Origin: a candidate division WOR-3 bacterium
Lineage (GTDB): Bacteria; Hydrothermota; Tepidihabitantia; Tepidihabitantales; Tepidihabitantaceae
Length of the DNA stretch: 64,000 nucleotides
Assembly (NCBI GenBank): GCA_039801085.1
Contig: JBDRTY010000001.1
Location: forward strand, 757,538 to 821,537
Direction of reading: 5' to 3'
The notes under the pieces are model-generated. The model was given only the letters and a program-made list of their open reading frames with translations. It was not told the origin of the DNA and did no database searches. Shown piece after piece: positions 1-8,167 of the stretch. Each line of letters opens with the position of its first letter. Positions within the stretch are counted from its first letter, which is position 1. Both the position numbers and the translations under genes were made by a program.

Positions 1-306
1 GGAACAGATGCAGAATTGGAGGCTATGGCGATTAAAAATGCACTTTCGATTGGTGCGGGGCACGCTTTTATTCTGATTCTTGGCAATGCTTTTCCGGTAA
101 ATGTTCTTAATGCACTGAAACAAGTTCAGGAAGTTTGTACAGTTTTCTGTGCAACCGCGAATCCGGTTAAGGTTATTATTGCTGAAGATGAATCGGGTGC
201 CGGGATTCTGGGGATAATCGATGGTGCAAGACCTCGTGGGGTGGAAGGAGAACAGGAGACAATGGAACGGAAGAGTTTTCTTCGGAGGATCGGTTACAAG
301 ATGTGA
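1..306 (+). CDS. Adenosine-specific kinase-like protein (COG1839), 3' part
   Basis: The reading frame is open from the first base, so the 5' end lies outside the window; 101 codons remain before the TGA at 304-306. The visible part carries signatures of the small COG1839 family (described as adenosine-specific kinase): a cysteine-containing ATANPV stretch, the DESGAGILGIIDG block, a PRGVEGE motif and the C-terminal FLRRIGYKM tail. The family is only about 160 residues long, so roughly a third is missing. The cellular role of the family is poorly defined. Identification is by motif memory only. Confidence 0.75.
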   Translation, partial: GTDAELEAMAIKNALSIGAGHAFILILGNAFPVNVLNALKQVQEVCTVFCATANPVKVIIAEDESGAGILGIIDGARPRGVEGEQETMERKSFLRRIGYKM

Positions 307-375
307 TTCGGGACATGATATCCGTTCCCTGGTTGTAGGTGAAATTTAGGGGATAGATATTCAGGAGGCATACTT

Positions 376-1212
376 ATTAGAGGCAGTTATAATCTTTATC
401 GGGGTCTTTATCACTTACAGATTTTAACACTCGTTCTGTTAATATCCCAGTGCCGAACGGTGATTCCAGAAAGATCGAGCGGCGCTCAACGGGTTGAGAC
501 AATCAGACCAATAAAAACAATCTTTTTAAGTACCGAGGTACAGGATTTCTGCCGCGATGGGAACAATTTCTTGCTGCTTGAACAATCGGGGGCAAGAATT
601 AGAGCCTATGATTCGGAATTTACTGTAGCCGAAACAATTCCAGTAAGCATTTTGTCCCCCAAGGGAATTTACGCCGACCGTTTCTATATTTATTTATACA
701 ACGAACAAACTATCTATCGTCTGTCTAAAGATTCACGGCTGATCCAACCTTTGGTAAACAATGTGCGGGTTTCTGGACTTATCCAATATGCTCCCGGAGA
801 GCTGCTGATCAGTGACAAGGAACGAAAACAGGTTTGGTTGAAGACCCTTTTTGGTGAAAGCAGGGTTTTTCTTGATCGTTCGGATGTTAAAAACCCTGGG
901 GCTTTGACACTATTTTCCGATGGGAGTTATGGTCTTATTGCTAATGGCGAGAGGTTACTAAGGATCAATCGTGCAGGTATCATCACTGGGGATTGGAGAA
1001 TTCCCCAGTCGGTTGATTTGCTGACATCCGACTTCAAGGACAGAGCGTTGCTGATGCGAAGAGGAAAAAGTATGCTATTGGTTCTTTCCGGTAGTCTGGT
1101 CGAGTATTCGCTTCATGATGTTTCCAATCCAGTTCAAATTCAATGCTTGGGCAACCGGATATTTGTTTTGGACAATTACCGACAGATAGTGGTTTATCCT
1201 TTACCTGATTAA
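376..1212 (+). CDS. Putative propeller-like lipoprotein with possible ATT start
   Basis: The first conventional start in this frame is GTG at 460, which gives 250 residues without a signal peptide. The frame is open back to 343. An AGGAGG at 363-368 lies 7 nt before an in-frame ATT at 376, and the extra codons encode a basic tip, a hydrophobic run (ILTLVLLIS) and then QC, resembling a lipoprotein signal with an atypical residue before the cysteine. The mature part is beta-rich with repeated short strands of the type GNNFLLLE, NGERLLRI and GNRIFVLD, suggesting a small beta-propeller. It ends 3 nt before the next gene, so the two are probably co-translated and may act together at the outer membrane. 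Specific function unknown. Confidence 0.6.
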   Translation: MRGSYNLYRGLYHLQILTLVLLISQCRTVIPERSSGAQRVETIRPIKTIFLSTEVQDFCRDGNNFLLLEQSGARIRAYDSEFTVAETIPVSILSPKGIYADRFYIYLYNEQTIYRLSKDSRLIQPLVNNVRVSGLIQYAPGELLISDKERKQVWLKTLFGESRVFLDRSDVKNPGALTLFSDGSYGLIANGERLLRINRAGIITGDWRIPQSVDLLTSDFKDRALLMRRGKSMLLVLSGSLVEYSLHDVSNPVQIQCLGNRIFVLDNYRQIVVYPLPD

Positions 1213-1215
1213 CTG

Positions 1216-4200
1216 ATGCTGGTAAGCTGCCAGCCGTTAATTGTTTTTTTCCTGTTAGCAGGCGGAATTGGGGAGAGGTATAACTCGGTTCTTGTAGCCG
1301 AGAACTGGAAACTTAAATACCAACTAGAACCAGTGGAGGAGATGGTTGATACTCGATTTGCAAGAATATTTATTCACAATAGTGATTCAGTATGGGTAGA
1401 CGGCATTCTGCTCAACAGAACTGCATATACAGTTGAACCCAATCGGCGCGAAATAATTTTTTTTCAGCCCCTGCCCGAGTTTGCTGTTATCCGAGTAATT
1501 TACTCAACTCTGGTAATGAGTCCGCTTCAGTTTAATGGCAGAACAGCTGAAGCGGAGTCGGTTCAGTTATCGAAGAGAGACACTATCCAGGTGATAGCGC
1601 GGTTTGATTCAACACAGGACGTTTCTCGAGATGATTGGCAAATTTCCGGAGCTAAGTCGGTAGGATTTTCCTTGAACAATGAAGCGGGATTAGGGATTAA
1701 TCAAACTACGAGGCTGTCGCTCAAGGGTCAGGTTGAGAATTTGGAGATTGAAGGCGAACTTTCTGACCAGAGATTACCGATTCCTGCTACGGGGACAACT
1801 CTGGAACTTGAGGAAATTGATAAGATATCAATAACCGTTAAGGGAAGAAGCTGGAGTGGTCAGTTCGGCGATGTGGGACTGACAGTAGATGCAGGCGGGT
1901 TTGGTACTTTTCCCAGAGAAGCAAGCGGAGGGATTTTGAAGACAGAAAATAAAGTTATCCGGGGTTCTTTCACATATGCTCGTTCTAGGGGAGAGTTCGG
2001 AAAAGTGATATTGAAAGGCATTGAAGGTATTCAGGGACCTTATACACTGACTGTTGATGGTCAATCCATACAGATTGTACCTGGCAGCGAAAATGTATAT
2101 TTAAATGGCCGGAAAATGACCCGAGGTTGGGATGCAGATTACATCATCGATTATTCTACTGGCGAACTGGTGTTTACTAATCGAAATATAATCACCGCCC
2201 GCTCAAGAATTGAGGTGGAATTTCAATTTTATGCTTTTGATTATGAAAGAACGCTCATAGCTAGCGGAATGAAAAATACAGAGGGCCCATTGCAATTGCA
2301 ATTAATGCTGTTTCAGGAAAGAGATGATCCTAATAGGATGCTGAATTATACACTGACCGAGGAAGCAAAACAGAAGCTCGCTTTTTGGGGACGAGATACG
2401 GGTCGTTGTTGGATTTCCGGAGCCGAGTATGTAGGAGATGGACAGGGGGATTATGTCTTGGAAGACGGTCATTACCGTTTTGTTGGAGCTAAATCTGGTG
2501 ACTACCGGGTAAAATTCACTTTTGTTGGTGATTCTCAGGGTTCGTATAATTATAATTATTATTCTGGCGGATTCGAATTTGTGGGGTATAAGGCGGGTGA
2601 TTATATTGATAGCATTAATGTCCAGCTTCCAAGAATGGGGCAGATAATATATAGCAAAGCCGGGTATTGTTATCAGGGATTAGGTGTGTTCGTTGAAGGC
2701 GCCTTTCTGCGCCGAAATGTAAATCTATTTGCAGGGGAAAATGGGGTAATTAATGCCGGAGCTTGGAATTACGGTTTTACTTGGACGAAAAATTTTATCA
2801 GTTTTCAATATCAGCATAAAGTAAGGGGGGGGAGTTTTAGTCTTTCTACGAAATCAGGGGACATTGAATTTCCTTATCACTGGGGGGGAGTAAGTGAGAC
2901 GGGATATATTGGAATTGATGAATTGAAGATCCAAGCATTACCGGACAATAATACCGGGCTAAATGTTGAAGTCGGGAGGTTAAAACGAACAGGGGGGCAG
3001 TATATTGAGCGCTGGGGCGCGGACGGGCGAATCCGCTGGTTGACTTTAGGAGCACATCGAGCCGGAAATTTTTCCCGTATGAATGCCGGTATTGCTCCTC
3101 GGATTCTAATATTTAGCCCGTTGTTTACATTGGGGTTGGAGGAAGATAGTGCGGAACGCAGCCAAAGTTGGCAAACTGGTTTAAGGGTAGAACCGTGGCA
3201 AAATACTACACTGAGCGCAGATTTACAGGTTTGCGGATATGCAGCAAAAAATTCTTCTGCTACAAATGCATGGGAAGAAACAGGTAGATCACAGTTGCTG
3301 CAGCTGAAATGCCAACAGAACTTCAAGGATTTTTTCCGGTTCGATGGAATATGTGGCTCTCAATATTATAATACTATTAATTTCAGTGACAACACCGGAG
3401 GACGAAAGTTCTTCGGCGGTATAAATGGCGGGCTGGCACCAACGAAGGGCATAAGATTAAACTTTGATGTAAGCCAGATCAATCGTCAGTTACAGTTAAA
3501 GGATGAGATTTTTCGCTATGTCGGTCCCAATAAAGGCACTTATCGACGGGATACCTTAACCGGTAGTTATATTTCCGATCCCCATGGTGATTATGAACGG
3601 GTACTCGTCTATCAGGGGAAATTTACAGATGTCAGGGATTTTTCGATGTCAATAAACACCAGCGTGACCGACATTCAAGTGTTGGAATTTACAGGAAGTT
3701 ATACTCGAAATTTAACTTCATCAGACACTAGCCAGCTGACAGTCAACAATTCTTATGACTTTCGCCTACAATGGAAGGGCATTGAGCCGTTAGTTCGAAT
3801 TTTAACAGGAGTTCAGGGAAATATAGCTTGTGACCGTACACTTCTGATATCCGGCCGACAGTTCAGCCAGAATAGTCAGTTTATCGAAATATCTGTAGAT
3901 CCGTCAGCTGAGTTGGAGTTGTTCGTTCGTGGGGAGCGAAAAAAAATAATACGCTGGTTGTACTCGGGCGAGCTGGAATATGACGGAGAAAGCAGAAGAC
4001 TGGAACTGGCACCGATCTTAGAGTCGAAATTGAAGGCGGAGCTGGGTGTATTCGGAGAGTTGGGTTGGATATCCGAACCTCTGTTTTATCGCGAACTGGG
4101 GAAGTTCAGGCTAAACGCAGCGGGATTGTGGTTGACGCAGTCATTTACCTTCGGGCAACGGATTAAATTTCAGCCCCGGGTTGAATTAACATATCGTTGG

Positions 4201-4389
4201 GCCAATGTTGCATATTTGCCCTTTGATGTTGAACTTACGTCCCCATTGGGATTTACACCCAAGGTTCAGCTAAAAGTGGACTATCTCTGGAGTGATGTTT
4301 TAAGTTTAAGTGGGGAATACATCTTTTGCGATCAACCGAATCGAATTCCTCAACATACCATTTCATTGATCCTTCGAGCAAATTTCTAA
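1216..4389 (+). CDS. Large outer-membrane beta-barrel-like protein
   Basis: A protein of 1057 residues with a short N-terminal signal-like segment (residues 5-17) and beta-strand-rich sequence throughout. Around residues 290-335 it has the block VYLNGRKMTRG, DYIIDYSTGELVF and SRIEVEFQF, a pattern seen in large outer-membrane proteins of FCB bacteria and loosely reminiscent of SprA segments. Two zones (about 405-475 and 765-810) carry repeated G-D/S-Y motifs followed by aromatic strands. The last residue is phenylalanine (LRANF), as in many barrels. The upstream lipoprotein gene is 3 nt away. A role in surface transport or cargo display is inference; no enzymatic motif is visible. Confidence 0.6.
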   Translation: MLVSCQPLIVFFLLAGGIGERYNSVLVAENWKLKYQLEPVEEMVDTRFARIFIHNSDSVWVDGILLNRTAYTVEPNRREIIFFQPLPEFAVIRVIYSTLVMSPLQFNGRTAEAESVQLSKRDTIQVIARFDSTQDVSRDDWQISGAKSVGFSLNNEAGLGINQTTRLSLKGQVENLEIEGELSDQRLPIPATGTTLELEEIDKISITVKGRSWSGQFGDVGLTVDAGGFGTFPREASGGILKTENKVIRGSFTYARSRGEFGKVILKGIEGIQGPYTLTVDGQSIQIVPGSENVYLNGRKMTRGWDADYIIDYSTGELVFTNRNIITARSRIEVEFQFYAFDYERTLIASGMKNTEGPLQLQLMLFQERDDPNRMLNYTLTEEAKQKLAFWGRDTGRCWISGAEYVGDGQGDYVLEDGHYRFVGAKSGDYRVKFTFVGDSQGSYNYNYYSGGFEFVGYKAGDYIDSINVQLPRMGQIIYSKAGYCYQGLGVFVEGAFLRRNVNLFAGENGVINAGAWNYGFTWTKNFISFQYQHKVRGGSFSLSTKSGDIEFPYHWGGVSETGYIGIDELKIQALPDNNTGLNVEVGRLKRTGGQYIERWGADGRIRWLTLGAHRAGNFSRMNAGIAPRILIFSPLFTLGLEEDSAERSQSWQTGLRVEPWQNTTLSADLQVCGYAAKNSSATNAWEETGRSQLLQLKCQQNFKDFFRFDGICGSQYYNTINFSDNTGGRKFFGGINGGLAPTKGIRLNFDVSQINRQLQLKDEIFRYVGPNKGTYRRDTLTGSYISDPHGDYERVLVYQGKFTDVRDFSMSINTSVTDIQVLEFTGSYTRNLTSSDTSQLTVNNSYDFRLQWKGIEPLVRILTGVQGNIACDRTLLISGRQFSQNSQFIEISVDPSAELELFVRGERKKIIRWLYSGELEYDGESRRLELAPILESKLKAELGVFGELGWISEPLFYRELGKFRLNAAGLWLTQSFTFGQRIKFQPRVELTYRWANVAYLPFDVELTSPLGFTPKVQLKVDYLWSDVLSLSGEYIFCDQPNRIPQHTISLILRANF

Positions 4390-4403
4390 TAAAATAATTT
4401 TGC

Positions 4404-4432
4404 TTGACATTAATCTTTTACAGCATCATAAT
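4404..4432 (+). promoter_or_regulatory. Predicted sigma70-type promoter, leadered
   Basis: TTGACA at 4404-4409, a 17-nt spacer, and CATAAT at 4427-4432 (five of six matches). Transcription would start near 4439, about 40 nt before the ATG at 4480, which is preceded by a GGGAGG ribosome site at 4470-4475. This unit has a conventional leader, unlike several others in the window. Confidence 0.6.
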
Positions 4433-4479
4433 ATAGAGGATCATGCCTAGACGTAAAACCAAAAGGAGCGGGAGGTATT

Positions 4480-5061
4480 ATGATGTCCTCTGGTAAAACC
4501 GGGTCATCAGGAATGCGTGTTCCACGCCGGTCACCGCCGAAGCAGGGAAAAGCACAATACATAATGTTTGCAGTCGTAGCTATTCTAGTTATTACCATCG
4601 TTCTTGTTGTAGCCTTTGGCGGGAGGAGGGGGACTTCAGCGAAAGCACCGCAACGAACAAAGAGTGTAGCAACAAGGCTGACAGAAACAGGTAGTGCAGC
4701 ATCCAGGGGTTCACGAGAACAACTTGCCTCTCGAGCTTCCCGGCGCGATCGCAGTAAAAAGGAATCGACAAGGGATTTCCGGGACCGGCGACGTCGTGAA
4801 CGTGCAGAGCGTCGGACGGTGACCCGAACGAGTACCAGAAGTAGCCGTGGAGGATATACTGCCAGACGTAGCGGAACGCCGGTACTGCAAGCCATTATAT
4901 CTCAGCCGGACGGTGAAAGGGTCGCAGTGGTCGGGAACCGCCAGGTTAAAAAAGGTGATCTAATAGAAGGGAGGAGAATTACGGAAGTCGGTCCGGATCG
5001 GGTAAAGGTAGAGTACTTTACTAAGACTTATGAAGTCAGACTTAACCAGCCAATTTATTAA
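4480..5061 (+). CDS. Single-pass membrane protein with GspC/PilP-like C-terminal domain
   Basis: The 193-residue protein has a short cytoplasmic N-terminus, one transmembrane helix at about residues 27-46 (IMFAVVAILVITIVLVVAF), a very arginine/serine-rich linker (about 50-135) and a compact C-terminal domain (about 138-193). That domain has the pattern AIISQPDG, AVVGNRQVKKGDLIEGRRI, GPDRVKVEY, YEVRL, as in the periplasmic homology region of GspC, GspB and PilP, which contacts secretins. No secretin gene is in the window, so a role in type II secretion or type IV pili is only inferred. The start is fixed by GGGAGG at 4470-4475. The next gene begins 2 nt downstream. Confidence 0.6.
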   Translation: MMSSGKTGSSGMRVPRRSPPKQGKAQYIMFAVVAILVITIVLVVAFGGRRGTSAKAPQRTKSVATRLTETGSAASRGSREQLASRASRRDRSKKESTRDFRDRRRRERAERRTVTRTSTRSSRGGYTARRSGTPVLQAIISQPDGERVAVVGNRQVKKGDLIEGRRITEVGPDRVKVEYFTKTYEVRLNQPIY

Positions 5062-5063
5062 TA

Positions 5064-5651
5064 GTGTTTCCTACGAGAATTAGGCGATCCTGTTTGTTCA
5101 TTACCATGATATTTTCCTTGATTTCCGCACGAGACTTGATCTATAACGGAAATTTCGAACTCCCTCCGGATTCTGGTTGGCAGATTATACGGTGGGGAGA
5201 ATTTCCCGACACTGGTAATTGTCGGGTACGGTGGCGACATAGTTATCATCCTGACCGTGATTTTGAAGTCATGCTCCACAAATTACTTCATCAAGGAATC
5301 AAACTGTTCCAAAAAGTCAGCATTTCTACCTTGGATCTTGAATTCCGTGTATCCTGTCGTTTGACAGCAAAAAGTGAGAGTGACAGTTTATTTGCAGCCG
5401 CGGCTGTCGAAATGGAGTATTTAGATAACAACGACTCGATACTAGGTGAAACAAGAATTGTCTACGCGACTGCCGGTTGTAACTGGCAGAATAGTCCAAC
5501 TCTGCATTTAATAAGAGTTCCAGACACGGTCAACTGGTATGACTATCACATTAATATTTCAAGCGAACTGGAAAGTTTGCCTGGCATTCAACGGAGTGAA
5601 ATCAAATCCATTAAAGTAACCTTGCTTGGTTTCGTTAGTGGTAATTCTTGA
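5064..5651 (+). CDS. Secreted protein, N-terminal fragment (carbohydrate-binding-like), ends at in-frame TGA
   Basis: A GTG start 2 nt after the previous stop gives a signal peptide (RRSCLFITMIFSLISA) and then a jelly-roll-like domain beginning LIYNGNFELPPDSGW, typical of extracellular carbohydrate-binding modules. The frame stops at TGA 5649-5651, but the same frame stays open from 5652 to 7022, and the codons just after it encode a continuation ending in ADDISIY, the usual last strand of this domain. The stop therefore interrupts one gene of about 653 codons. It may be a nonsense mutation, a sequencing or assembly error, or a recoded codon; see the hairpins at 5649-5683. Confidence 0.65.
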   Translation: MFPTRIRRSCLFITMIFSLISARDLIYNGNFELPPDSGWQIIRWGEFPDTGNCRVRWRHSYHPDRDFEVMLHKLLHQGIKLFQKVSISTLDLEFRVSCRLTAKSESDSLFAAAAVEMEYLDNNDSILGETRIVYATAGCNWQNSPTLHLIRVPDTVNWYDYHINISSELESLPGIQRSEIKSIKVTLLGFVSGNS

Positions 5652-5683
5652 GGGATTTATCCCTCAGCGAAGGTCTTCGCTGA
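5649..5683 (+). other. Tandem perfect hairpins at the in-frame TGA (SECIS-like geometry)
   Basis: The TGA at 5649 forms the start of an 8-bp perfect stem (5649-5656 with 5659-5666, 2-nt gap). It is followed by a second perfect stem, GCGAAG at 5667-5672 with CTTCGC at 5675-5680, extendable to 9 bp if it competes for the shared TCA. If only five pairs close, the apical loop is GGTC at 5672-5675, starting 20 nt after the TGA. There is no T-run, so it is not a canonical terminator. Confidence 0.6.
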
Positions 5684-7022
5684 TGATATCTCAATTTACA
5701 CATTGGACGCACCATCAGTGCAATACAGTTCTTTCATTGTTAACGACAGTGGAGCGATTTTCAATCGGAAACTTGATCGCGGCGAAACCGTAGATCTCAT
5801 TTTATTATTGAGGAATGCCGGTTCTCGAGTGGGGTCTTTCTGTGGGCAGCTCCAAACAGATGATCCCTATATTGATATTATCGATAATATTGGGACCTTT
5901 GACTCTGCTGGGCCCGGTGAGACAACTTTATCACGATGGGATTGGTTTCGTATCAGGGCGCGCTCCGATGTTCCAGTTGAAACAAAACTGAGGTGTGAAT
6001 TGGTTATTTCGGGATCTCAATATCAAGATACAATTGAAATACCTTTAATTGCTGGCGATTCGATGAATCTCCCTGTTGGCCCAGATAATTATGGTTATAT
6101 GGTTTATGACTGGACCGATTCGTGTTATGAACAAATTCCCCGATTTCAATGGAAAGAAGTAAGGGGTATAGGGCAGCGGGTTGTAATTGGTGATGATGAA
6201 ACTGCCTGGTTCGAATTGCCGTCATCTTTTGGCTTCTGGCGTTACTATAGTATCCCTTATCGCTTTATTTCCATCTGCAGTAATGGCTGGATCGCTGCCG
6301 ATACAACAAGGCGATGTGATTTTACAAATGTTCAACTTCCCTATACAGGGGCACCTCCCAATATTGTGGCTTTTCTCTGGGATGATTTAGCACCGACAAG
6401 ATATGGTTACATCTGGTATTATTTTGATACAACTCAATCGAGAATCATCGTCGAATTCGATTCGATTCCATACTTCGGTTCACCTGACAAATGGGAGACA
6501 GTGCAGATCCAGATTTATGACACAAGTTATCTGGGAGCAAATCATAATAATCCCATCGGGCTTTTTTTCCGCACAGTTAACGATTACACTTCGGTAACAG
6601 TAGGGCTGCAAAACCAAGACGGAACTTCGGGGTTAACTTATTATTGGAACGGTAATTATCCTCGAACCGCAGCTACTCTTTCACCTTTGCATGCCCTTTG
6701 GGTCCAGTCTGATGTATGTATCAGTGTTGAAGAATCGTGTTCCCGATCTTCAGCTTTCACGTCTTCCGGCACAAGTATCGTCAGTCGCAAGAGAGGTGTA
6801 CATCTGGGTGATTTGCCCAATGGGGTTAGATCAGTGGAAATTTTCGGACTAGATGGCAGACAGGTCTGGCGGTCTATTGTTCCATTTTTCTCCCGAAGAG
6901 AAATATTCTGGGACGGAACGGACCTTAATTATCACAAGGTGGAATCCGGAGTGTATTACCTGTTGGTAAGAAGCAGTAATGGCGTCTTTCGCCGTAAATT
7001 AATTCTTTTGAGTGAAAATTAA
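5652..7022 (+). CDS. Secreted protein, C-terminal fragment with T9SS/FlgD-like sorting domain
   Basis: This is the in-frame continuation of the 5064-5651 fragment; the first possible independent start is TTG at 5703, which has no ribosome site. After the end of the carbohydrate-binding-like domain there is an Ig-like region (about 5703-6060) with KLDRGETVDLILLLRNAG. Then comes a domain starting YGYMVYDWTDSCYE and containing ISICSNGWIAADT and IVAFLWDDL, a pattern common in secreted proteins of FCB-like bacteria. The last 75 residues (VEIFGLDGRQVW, ESGVYYLLVR, RRKLILL) form a C-terminal sorting-domain signature. The product probably functions only if the upstream TGA is bypassed. Confidence 0.65.
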   Translation, partial: GIYPSAKVFADDISIYTLDAPSVQYSSFIVNDSGAIFNRKLDRGETVDLILLLRNAGSRVGSFCGQLQTDDPYIDIIDNIGTFDSAGPGETTLSRWDWFRIRARSDVPVETKLRCELVISGSQYQDTIEIPLIAGDSMNLPVGPDNYGYMVYDWTDSCYEQIPRFQWKEVRGIGQRVVIGDDETAWFELPSSFGFWRYYSIPYRFISICSNGWIAADTTRRCDFTNVQLPYTGAPPNIVAFLWDDLAPTRYGYIWYYFDTTQSRIIVEFDSIPYFGSPDKWETVQIQIYDTSYLGANHNNPIGLFFRTVNDYTSVTVGLQNQDGTSGLTYYWNGNYPRTAATLSPLHALWVQSDVCISVEESCSRSSAFTSSGTSIVSRKRGVHLGDLPNGVRSVEIFGLDGRQVWRSIVPFFSRREIFWDGTDLNYHKVESGVYYLLVRSSNGVFRRKLILLSEN

Positions 7023-7039
7023 ATTATTAAGGTCTAAAC

Positions 7040-7067
7040 TTGACACTGAATTAGAAATGATTAAATT
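7040..7067 (+). promoter_or_regulatory. Predicted promoter of the exbB-exbD-exbD-tonB operon
   Basis: TTGACA at 7040-7045, 16-nt spacer, TAAATT at 7062-7067 (four of six). The predicted start near 7074 leaves a leader of about 35 nt that carries AGGAGG 8-9 nt before the exbB ATG at 7110. No iron-box-like operator was recognised by eye. Confidence 0.5.
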
Positions 7068-7109
7068 ATTATTGCCGTAGATAAAAAGGCAAATAAGGAG
7101 GATTAAAAA

Positions 7110-7733
7110 ATGATACAGGAATTCAAAGACGGCGGCGGAATAATGTGGTTCCTTTTGGTCTGTGCCGTTCTCGGTATCGCTTTAACCTTGGAACGGCTAT
7201 TTACCCTTTTTATCAGAACAAGGGTAAATGTGAAGAAGTTCAGTCAGAAACTTCTTCAGACAGTAGACAAAAACGGTATCCAGGCAGGGATTGAATTATG
7301 TGATCAGACACCGAGTCCGGTAGCCAAGGTGCTGCGTGCTGCGTTGCTCAAGGCGGAAGCAGACCGGGCGGTAATGGAGGATGCCATCGTTCGTGCAGGG
7401 GCTACTGAACTGGCGTTTCTTGACCGGGGTATGGCATTACTCGCTGGTTTGACAACTGTGGCTCCATTTTTTGGATTCTTGGGGACGGTCACGGGAATGA
7501 TCGGTGCTTTCAAGGCGATTGCAGCAGTAGGTGAGGTCGATCCAACAGTAGTATCAAGCGGTATTGCTGAAGCACTTATTACAACTAAGTGGGGGTTAAT
7601 AATTGCAGCACCGTTAGCAATCGTTCACATTCTATTTACCGGTAAGATCAACGGCTATCTCCGGGATATGGAAACCGCTTCCAGTGAGCTGATTGATTAT
7701 CTCGTGCTCAAACGCGGTGCCTGCAAGGAGTAG
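7110..7733 (+). CDS. exbB: MotA/TolQ/ExbB proton channel family protein
   Basis: A 207-residue inner-membrane protein that conducts protons with ExbD to energise TonB. Membrane segments are visible at about residues 11-33 (MWFLLVCAVLGIALTLERLF), 110-135 (GLTTVAPFFGFLGTVTGMIGAF) and 150-175 (TKWGLIIAAPLAIVHILF). The conserved block APFFGFLGTVTGMIGAF and the GIAEALITTKWGL motif are diagnostic for the family. Length is typical. It has a strong AGGAGG ribosome site and is followed after 2 nt by exbD. The downstream tonB makes ExbB more likely than TolQ or MotA. Confidence 0.92.
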   Translation: MIQEFKDGGGIMWFLLVCAVLGIALTLERLFTLFIRTRVNVKKFSQKLLQTVDKNGIQAGIELCDQTPSPVAKVLRAALLKAEADRAVMEDAIVRAGATELAFLDRGMALLAGLTTVAPFFGFLGTVTGMIGAFKAIAAVGEVDPTVVSSGIAEALITTKWGLIIAAPLAIVHILFTGKINGYLRDMETASSELIDYLVLKRGACKE

Positions 7734-7735
7734 CG

Positions 7736-8167
7736 ATGCCACTTAGTCTGCGGCCCAGAAGCAGAAGTTCAGTTGAACCCAATATTCCCACTGCTTCCAT
7801 GGGCGACATTGCGTTTCTCATCATTATCTTTTTTATGACCACGAGTATCTTCAGCCGCGAGAAAGGTTTAAAGATTGTCCTTCCTGAGAAGGGAGCGGAA
7901 ACTAAAATAAAATCAGAGAATATCCTCACTGTGGCGGTTAATCAGACTGGTCAGGTGCTAATTGGTGATCGGGTGGTAAATATTCCTGAAGTCAGCACAC
8001 TGGTCCGCGAGGAATTAGACAAGAATCCGGAGCTGGCAGTCGCACTTAGAGTAAGTCGTAAGGCACCTTATCAGACGATGATCGAAGTTTTCGATCAATT
8101 GAAGGTGGCTAAGGCAGAACGGATCAGTTTGATGCCGGTTCAGGAAGAAGAGGGTGGTGGGCAATGA
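7736..8167 (+). CDS. exbD: ExbD/TolR family biopolymer transport protein (first copy)
   Basis: 143 residues with one N-terminal transmembrane helix, preceded by the family signature PNIPTASMGDIAFLIIIFFMTTS. The conserved aspartate in GDIAFL is the proton-carrying residue of ExbD. The rest is a periplasmic domain. It forms the stator with ExbB. Its stop overlaps the start of the second exbD (ATGA at 8164-8167), indicating translational coupling. Confidence 0.92.
   Translation: MPLSLRPRSRSSVEPNIPTASMGDIAFLIIIFFMTTSIFSREKGLKIVLPEKGAETKIKSENILTVAVNQTGQVLIGDRVVNIPEVSTLVREELDKNPELAVALRVSRKAPYQTMIEVFDQLKVAKAERISLMPVQEEEGGGQ

Noticed and set aside
2877-3326. 149-codon minus-strand frame inside the large outer-membrane protein
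   Set aside because: Antisense shadow of a continuous plus-strand gene, no recognisable domain or ribosome site.
4410-4895. 161-codon minus-strand frame opposite the GspC/PilP-like gene
   Set aside because: Its Arg/Ser-rich sequence mirrors the Arg-rich linker on the plus strand; no start signal or family motif.
5649-5683. The tandem hairpins as a rho-independent terminator
   Set aside because: No T-run follows either stem and the coding frame continues directly behind them.
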